A stretch of DNA of 64,000 nucleotides from Lepeophtheirus salmonis (taxonomy: Eukaryota > Arthropoda > Copepoda > Siphonostomatoida > Caligidae): assembly GCF_016086655.4 (NCBI RefSeq), contig NC_052141.2, forward strand, positions 12,648,001-12,712,000, written 5' to 3'. Position numbers and translations under genes: made by a program. Positions 57,560 through 64,000 of the stretch are shown here, in pieces. Below the pieces are notes generated by a model that was not told the DNA's origin, did not search any database, and saw only the letters and a program-made list of their open reading frames with translations. The number at the start of each line of letters is the position of its first letter. The stretch's first letter is position 1.

Positions 57560-60500
57560 CCAAGATATGATTTGGGGAGTAGTTATTTGTATGTACAATA
57601 CATGCATAGGTGTGTAAGTATATGGGTAGGATAAAAGACAAGTCCTTGAGGTCATTGCTCATATATTTATATTAAAAACTTACTTCATTTAATAAGTATA
57701 TTAATGTTTTTCTATCTCTCTCAAAACAAAAATAGAAGGAAAACAAGCCAAGGGACAATGAGTGATGTATTACAACATATATATTATGTTTTTTGATTAT
57801 ATTGAAGAAATATTATATTATCCGAATTAAGAGCATCTCTTTTATGAAGAAACTTTTGTTTTTAACTTAGGAATTGGTATTGGATCGGTCATAGGACTGT
57901 TCAGCAGAAAATAAAAAAAATAAACTTCAAATATTAAATATTTTTGGAAAAAAAATTTCAAAAATCCACATCTATTCTTCAAAAACTTAACTTTTTTTGG
58001 GAAAAATCCCCTAAAGACACTCCTGTAACTACACACCTTTTGTGACGTAATTAATATACTGCGTCATTTCAGCTGTTGTAAATACCATACAAGACCGATA
58101 AGAAATCGTCCTAGGATTGCATTTAACACAGCTCCCATAGCCCAATTAATCCGGAACTTATGCAATATATTTATTTACAACGTTTATTGAAAAAGTATTT
58201 TCTCAATATTTTCCTCCGTAGTTATTAGAGCCCGTATTTTGGAAGACAGTGTAACCAGAGCATGAGCCCCTCCAGGCCGACATGCAACAACGCTTCTACC
58301 ATAAATTGTCTAAAGTAAGAACCAACGTTGCTGTTGGGTATAGTGTTTATCTTTCTGAAACGAGAATTCAAAATGTTAATTGAAGAAAAGAAAAAAGCGA
58401 AGGTAATCATTCGGAAGACACCAAGAGTATCTAAATTGGCTTCTTAAACATTATGACGTAATCACGTAGTCGGGAATAAGATCAAATTAATATATCATTT
58501 GAAAGAAAATTTGAGTAATATTCTATTTGCTATATATATAAGTCAGTTTCTCCGAATGTGACAAGATTTTTTAATCGAAAAATGAAGGTGTGTGTAACAT
58601 CAGAGTGTCAGAATAGTTTTGTTTTTACAAATAATATAATAACTAGTGTCCTTCCATCTTTTCCTTTTCAATCTCAGTTTTGATATCATTTTTTTCTGAA
58701 AATAATATCTATTTTAAGGTTTATTATTTCAAAAGTTTAATTCATAATAAAGTTTTCTAATACCATCATGTCAACATTTAATACTGTGCCTAAATAGTAA
58801 CTAGTCATTATATATTATACCTAGGAGAAGTATTACAACATTTCATTTATTATATAGATTATGACAGCTTCAAGCATTATATACATTACCTAGGTATTTT
58901 ATATAATTGCCTAATTATACATATTGCCGGTTTATATACATATTTATATGACTCAAATTTGAGAATTCTCTTTCCCAAAAAATCCTAAAATATCCTTAAA
59001 ATTATTTGGCTAAATCTTTAAAATATGTTCAGATATGTTGACAAATATTGCATCTTGCATATGCAAATTTTGCATTTACCTACTATATTGGATGTTTTCA
59101 ACGTCTTAACCGAGGGGTAGATCTAATAAACGGAAGATCATTATCGTTTCTCAAGGTTTTGCTAGCTGTTTCTCTATAAAAATTAATGGAAACTAGATCA
59201 ATATGACGGGAAAAGTAATAAACATATATACATTTATACTAATTTTCATGTGTCGCCAGGATTGAACAGTAAAAGTATTACTGAACTGTTAAATGTAGTG
59301 TACCACTCATTCCTTCGTCTAATTTTCCCTCCATAGACAGTTCTTATTCCATCTAAGATATCAACTCTTCCTATAGCCTGGTTATATTTAGAAATAAGGA
59401 AATTACAGTTTCATAAACTCTTTTCAGTTCTATTCTACACTCTTGTTTTAGAAAATGGAATATCTTTGAAACTGTGACTAAAATTTCGTTGACAGTAAGC
59501 TATTTCATATGAAAACAATATATTTTTATAAATCACTATGCTCACCCTACTGACAAGAGGTTAATTTTTAAGCACTTAATTTCAAAATTAAGTAAAGCTG
59601 TAAAAAATGAATGGAAATGATTAAAAATTGATTCGGAGACACATATAGGTTCAATAAAAAAATATAAAACTTAAAATTTGATATGTAGATCCTATCCCTC
59701 ACGAGATATTTGCCTTTTCTTGGAAGTCAGAATTTTCATTTAAACAACACTCTCGATTCGAGCTAGACTATTGAGTAATGTAGCACTTCTGTTAATAATT
59801 GATACTTTTCTTTTTTATATAATATTAATTAAAGTACTCCAAACGACAGATAAACTAAAATTAATTGTTAAATGTTCCATGAAGATTGAAAAATTCATAC
59901 TTATATGTAGTTGTAAATTAATTAACCTATTGCTTGGAATATATTTTTTAGCATTATTGAATTAGATACTTATCACTTCAACTTTTTTTTTTTTATGTTT
60001 TAATATTTAATACATAAATAATGATATCCTTATGGTCCTATAAATATATTTTTGTATTCTAAAATCGATTTCATTTTATTTATTTAGTATTGACCCTATA
60101 ATTGTGCTTATTAAGTTAAGAGTTTAAATGCAATTATTTATTTTATGATCCATTGGTTGGAGCTAACACCAAATTATTTGATTTAAGTATTATTTCATCT
60201 CTTGTTTGAATATTAGATCATTCTCGTATTTGGGAACTTCCACTTAAAGTCCTCTGACATGTAGAGGTATATGATGTCATTGGGGAAGAACAGATCAATT
60301 CCCTTATATTGATAATACATAAAGTTTAACCATGTTCTAAGACTTTTCCGACTGATATACACTGCATTTTAAACATAATGTCAATCTCAATATCATCTCT
60401 GTTTGTTTTTTTGTAACTTCATCAATGTGAGGAATAACTCGTCACTCGAGTTAAGAACTCATTTTAAAAAAAATATGAATAAAGATATATAAGAAAAAAT

Positions 60501-60580
60501 GAGTTTTACCATTTTTCTTTTACAAACCCACAGATGCTGCTTTAAAATGTAACTTTAGTATCCTTCTATAGAGTATCTCA
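57560..60580. other. No gene seen; AT-rich DNA
   Basis: 57890-58040 is a low-complexity AAATATTTTTG body like those at 4140 and 21540. Frames of 61-64 codons at 57842, 58225 and 59771 show no domain. Confidence 0.4.
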
Positions 60581-60589
60581 GCAAATGTA

Positions 60590-60916
60590 GTATTTTATTC
60601 ATCTATCTGATGGATTTTTAACAAAGTTTTGGATTGAGAACATAGCTTGAAGGAGTTCCTCTTTGGTACACGTAGTTTGAGCAGCATGGAAATCAAAATC
60701 TTTTCTTCACATTTGAAAATACTTATATTTGAGGAAATTATATTAAGGACTAAATTCTTCAATGAGGATACAATAAATAATTGGTCCACCCAAGGGAGTT
60801 TAATGGCGGTAGAGTTCCCCTTGAAGTCCAACTATCCTCTCTATGTATTCTTTTAGAAGCAATTTTTCTGTCATTCATGACTGGAGACATCATGCGTTGG
60901 AGTTAAAATACCCTTG
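60590..60916. other. Overlapping frames of no clear meaning; possible 3' region of the THAP locus
   Basis: Minus-strand AATAAA near 60590-60596 could end a transcript of the THAP locus above. The minus frame 60595-60831 and plus frame 60647-60856 overlap and neither is recognisable. Confidence 0.3.
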
Positions 60917-61398
60917 TTAAATTTTCTCAGTTTGTACCTCCTCCACTAACACATCCAAGTATTGATCAGGAGTCAGGATCATGGTGTTGTCATAGATACT
61001 AATTATATTACCATTCTATAAAAAACTATGGGTTTATAAATTAAAATTTCGTAGGAAGATTTAAAGACCTTAAACTTCCCCATTTTCAATAATGATCAAA
61101 CGAAAATTTTCTTCAATTGGAGTTTACTTACTTGTGACCAAGGCAAAAGAGATGGGACTGCATCTCGTTTGAAATATCAATATGCTTTTCCGGAAGCTAG
61201 AGTTTGTCTTGGCACTCGGATATCTTCTGGTTTGAAGTGTTTTTCACATAATACAAAGTATAGTGATGACCTCCAAAGGGAACCATTATCCTCTTCTAGT
61301 CTTAGAGCAATCCGCTAAATAAGACATGTACCTTCATTTGAAGGGAATCGAAATGATCCTCCTCTCGAGCAACCAGGGATAACACAAGACGATGGCAT
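60917..61398 (-). pseudogene. THAP zinc-finger gene with two nonsense codons
   Basis: Minus strand, exon 61398-61132 then 61015-60917, joined by a 116-bp intron with a good donor (CAA/GTAAGT) and a TATAG acceptor, both phase 0. Exon 1 starts MPSSCVIPGCSRGGSFRFPS, followed by LCEKHFKPEDIR and FKRDAVPSLLPW: the C-x(4)-C ... C-x2-H zinc ligands and AVPSxxP signature of a THAP DNA-binding domain, about 85 residues. Two in-frame stops interrupt it: a TAG where the family has its conserved Trp (CLI-stop-RIALRLEE), and a TGA after ASGKAY. Exon 2 adds IYDNTMILTPDQYLDVLVEE and a stop. THAP domains occur in host regulators and in P-element-type transposases; which one this came from is undecided. Confidence 0.7.
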
Positions 61399-61569
61399 AT
61401 GTATAAATTACAATAATAACTATCATCTTACAAAAAAAAAAAAAAACGTTGACTTAATTTTAAACGATACTAGCAACCTTAAGCAATCCATACTTAGATT
61501 AGCCCAAACAACAGTGAGTCAATCCCCTTAAAAAGCTTATATAGGGTTTTCCACTAAGAGGTGTTATTT

Positions 61570-62230
61570 TGGATTGCCCACTATTTCGGTAGATGGTACT
61601 TTTGATGCTCTAATTTGTTAACATTTGACAGGTTCAAACTACGCTATTAATAAAAATTGAACAATACACGTTTCAACAACGCATTAGAATTCTTTATAAA
61701 AATCGGGAAAACCTGGCAGACGGTTCCTAAAACTAAAATATTGTTGGGTCGTCGTGAAACACATTGTCGGACTGCAAAACAGAAATTGGTGGAAAAGTTG
61801 AAGCTATTGGGATAGGTTAGTGATATAAAGAATAAAACACGTCCACGTCGCTCAAGAACAACTGAGGATATTGTTACTGAGCCCAAAGTGTTGAATAAAC
61901 CACACGTTTTTTCATTCATCGTTGCTCTTTGGAATTGGGCAAACCATAAACGTCATTACACCGTATTTTGCATACAGATTTGTGTCTTAAGACTTATAAA
62001 GTTCAGTTAACACAAGAATTTAAGCCGACCAATCATCGACAACGTTGGGTTATTCTCTGGATGGGTCCTTGATGGGTCCTTGAAATACATGAAAATGATC
62101 CAGAATTTCATCGAAAAATCGTTTTGACTGATGAGGCATATTTCCACCTCAATGGCTACGTCAACTAGCAAAATATCGTATCTGGGGCTCGGAAACCCCG
62201 AGATTTATTGTAACCTCTCTCCCCTCAATT
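61570..62230 (+). pseudogene. Mariner-like transposase relic
   Basis: Plus-strand pieces in shifting frames: KNKTRPRRSRTTEDI (61825-61870), a Ser-Leu-His-Arg-Ile-Leu-like region near 61950, YKVQLTQEFKPTxHRQR (61998-62050), ENDPEFHRKIVLTDEAYFHL (62090-62150) and NGYVN just before a TAG. This is the HTH2-to-first-catalytic-Asp part of a mariner-like transposase, and the D of TDEA is visible. A 13-bp direct repeat GATGGGTCCTTGA (62058 / 62071) has shifted the frame. The C-terminal half is absent. Confidence 0.7.
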
Positions 62231-62340
62231 TGTAACTGCTTTGGTTTGGTTTATATTTGGCTAATATTGTTTTCCATTTGAAAAAAATACCATTTTCCTT
62301 TGAATATCAAAATAATTATTGGAAAGCCCTTTATTATTGC

Positions 62341-62392
62341 TTAATAAAGATAGGAAGGGTATTGGATCTGGATTCGAAGTACTCGTGTACAT
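62341..62392 (-). repeat. Solitary inverted copy of the 56.6-57.5 kb satellite unit
   Basis: TTAATAAAGATAGGAAGGGT followed by ATTGGATCTGGATTCGAAGT and ACTCGTGTAC matches the reverse complement of 57016-57080 at about four in five positions. Confidence 0.65.
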
Positions 62393-62399
62393 CATAAGT

Positions 62400-63110
62400 A
62401 ACCTGTACCTTTGGAAAATAAAAAGTCCTATTCAGATTACTAACTTAAACAAGTAGAATCACAAACAATGAATACCAGGACTCCTAGACATATTTTCTGT
62501 ATTCCCTTTGTAAATATTTACCTTTCAGCTCCCATTCATGTATTTAGCGGCAACGTAAGGATTATAAATCATTAATTTATTTATTAAACATATATATTTA
62601 TCAAAACCATTGGATAAAATCCTTTTATTAAGAGGCATTTCACTGCTTTTGCGTAAGGAGTCATTCCATGTAGGGATCATAAATTAGTACGTCTCTAATT
62701 GTAATGATGATTTTGCCGATGAGGAAGTTACTCTTATACCGAATACGAATTGCGAACCATAAAAATAAGTTGTTGATGAATTTGAGCTATCATTTATAAA
62801 AAAGGAAATAGTGAACCATTATAAATCAAAATGGGATCAACAAACAAAAGACTTTGGCTTACATTCTATTAAAAATCTGTCACTCTATTGTGTAGTTTTA
62901 TTATACATCAGACCCTAAAACGTATTAAAATATTTTGTTAGATCATCGTTCAATCTTATTTCCATATTATAGACAATAAATTAATTATCAAAATGGAAGG
63001 AATAATATATTTTCCTTTAATTATCTTATTTTCGTTGTCCCTAATCGATTCAACAACAACAACAAAAAAATATGATTATACAAATTTAGACAACAGATAA
63101 GAATTTTCAG
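62400..63110. other. No gene seen; AT-rich DNA
   Basis: No supported frame or repeat edge. Confidence 0.4.
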
Positions 63111-63115
63111 TATGA

Positions 63116-63675
63116 TGGGTTGGGCAAAAAGTAATTTTGTATTTCCCAACTTTTATTCAAAATTAAGTATATCTTACTCATTATTGCTCACATCAGATTA
63201 TACGATAAGGTATGAGTATATGGTACAAACTCTTTTTAGACAGTATCACGCTTGGCCAGTTCAGTCGTGAATTATCGTGCTCCGTGTATGTTGGTCTCAA
63301 AGTAAAATATTCGACATATCTAAATTTTTTACAAGCTTAAACGGAAAAACGAGTCAAAACAACAAAGAAAAATTATATGCAATTTATAAAGGGCCTATAC
63401 TCGTTTGGTTCGTGTTCCACAACAGTGGTTTGAGCGGTCGAATAATGCCCTGTCAGCCCAAATTGGTACGCAATAACAGAAAACTACACTCTCAGTTGGT
63501 GCCAAGCCTTTTACCGCCCTTAGAATCCATCATTGCCGTAAATTATGTAGAAATCTCAGACACTATTTATCTATTTATAGTATTAATTTTGTTAAAATTC
63601 TAATGTTAATTAGTAAATTATATATTTTTGAACTTGAAATATTAAGTTTTCAGATTTTAATGGTCCAGTCGGTAA
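63116..63675 (+). mobile_element. Mariner remnant with 5' end and shared 3' trailer
   Basis: The left end GGGTTGGGCAAAAAGTAATT (63119) is a typical mariner inverted-repeat start. The frame at 63277-63603 runs over scrambled transposase-like sequence (NGKTSQNNKEKLYAIYKGPI) that I cannot align with confidence. The right part, 63565-63670, is the trailer ATAGTATTAATTTTGTTAAA...GGTCCAGTCGG shared with 12540-12670 and 3900-4010. The right end does not match the left end, so this may be two relics joined. Confidence 0.5.
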
Positions 63676-64000
63676 CTGATATTAACAGGGCTTTGAATAA
63701 AACTCTTATATCTTTTTTCGCTTACAAACATATCAATAAACTTTGTTTATTTATCAAAAGAATCCATTATCCCACTCGGTATTAAGCAATGGCATTGTCA
63801 AAAATTACTCCAATATTGATCCTCAATGTTATTCCAAGTCACACAAGGACTTAAAATTCCAGAGAAAATCCTCAGAGTTATTCTTTTTCTTCCAGGCACA
63901 AGTAATTACTTTATACTGTTCTCTCTTTAACCCTCTATTAGTTAACATCCTTTTTATAACGCGGCGGTTAGTGAACTGGCTATTAAATAAACCCCAAAAA

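Noticed and set aside
63277..63603. A 108-codon gene
   Set aside because: It crosses from mariner-like sequence into the shared 3' trailer of a repeat family, so the frame is fortuitous.
1..64000. tRNA, rRNA or CRISPR features
   Set aside because: I saw no cloverleaf with a GGTTCGAATCC-type arm in the right setting, no rRNA core words, and no regularly spaced identical repeats of CRISPR type.

Overview
The window looks like nuclear DNA from an arthropod, most likely a crustacean. It is AT-rich and has short GT-AG introns (58-116 bp), very few genes and a dense load of decayed Tc1/mariner, LINE and Ty3/gypsy elements. A neuropeptide F gene with a two-module long form, as known from decapods, points to Crustacea. 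The abundance of mariner-like relics ending in GGHIE/GGYIN-type tails is what I would expect of a copepod such as a sea louse. That last step is inference, not proof.

Only two intact host genes stand out, both on the + strand and about 570 bp apart. The first (22492-30806, probably with a tiny first exon at 18845-18869) encodes a protein of about 2,745 residues. It has an N-terminal helical region, a Lys/Glu coiled coil, two sets of internal repeats, long low-complexity Ser-rich tracts and a single C-terminal transmembrane anchor reached only by splicing. Two one-base frame changes, both at short C runs, interrupt it. The second (31376-31856) is a neuropeptide F precursor. Its middle 87-bp exon is flanked by introns of the same phase, so including or skipping it gives two amidated peptides. 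A TATA box, an initiator and a CT/GA tract lie upstream. A third, minor locus (60917-61398, minus) is a THAP zinc-finger gene with two in-frame stops, so probably a relic.

The rest is accessory. 0-12.7 kb: LINE fragment, five or more Tc1/mariner relics, one mariner miniature with intact ends. 13-22 kb: repeat pairs, a terminal-inverted-repeat miniature element and a further transposon, partly inside the long first intron of the large gene. 32-41 kb: largely featureless AT-rich DNA with LINE scraps. 41.5-46.4 kb: a gypsy element abutting an inverted LINE. 48-50 kb: mariner relic and a LINE 5' piece. 50.8-57.5 kb: a foldback-type element, a minisatellite, a hairpin element and a roughly 170-bp satellite-like array. 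61.5-63.7 kb: two more mariner relics.

Exon structures come from reading splice signals and phase by eye. Family calls come from recognised motifs, with no database search.
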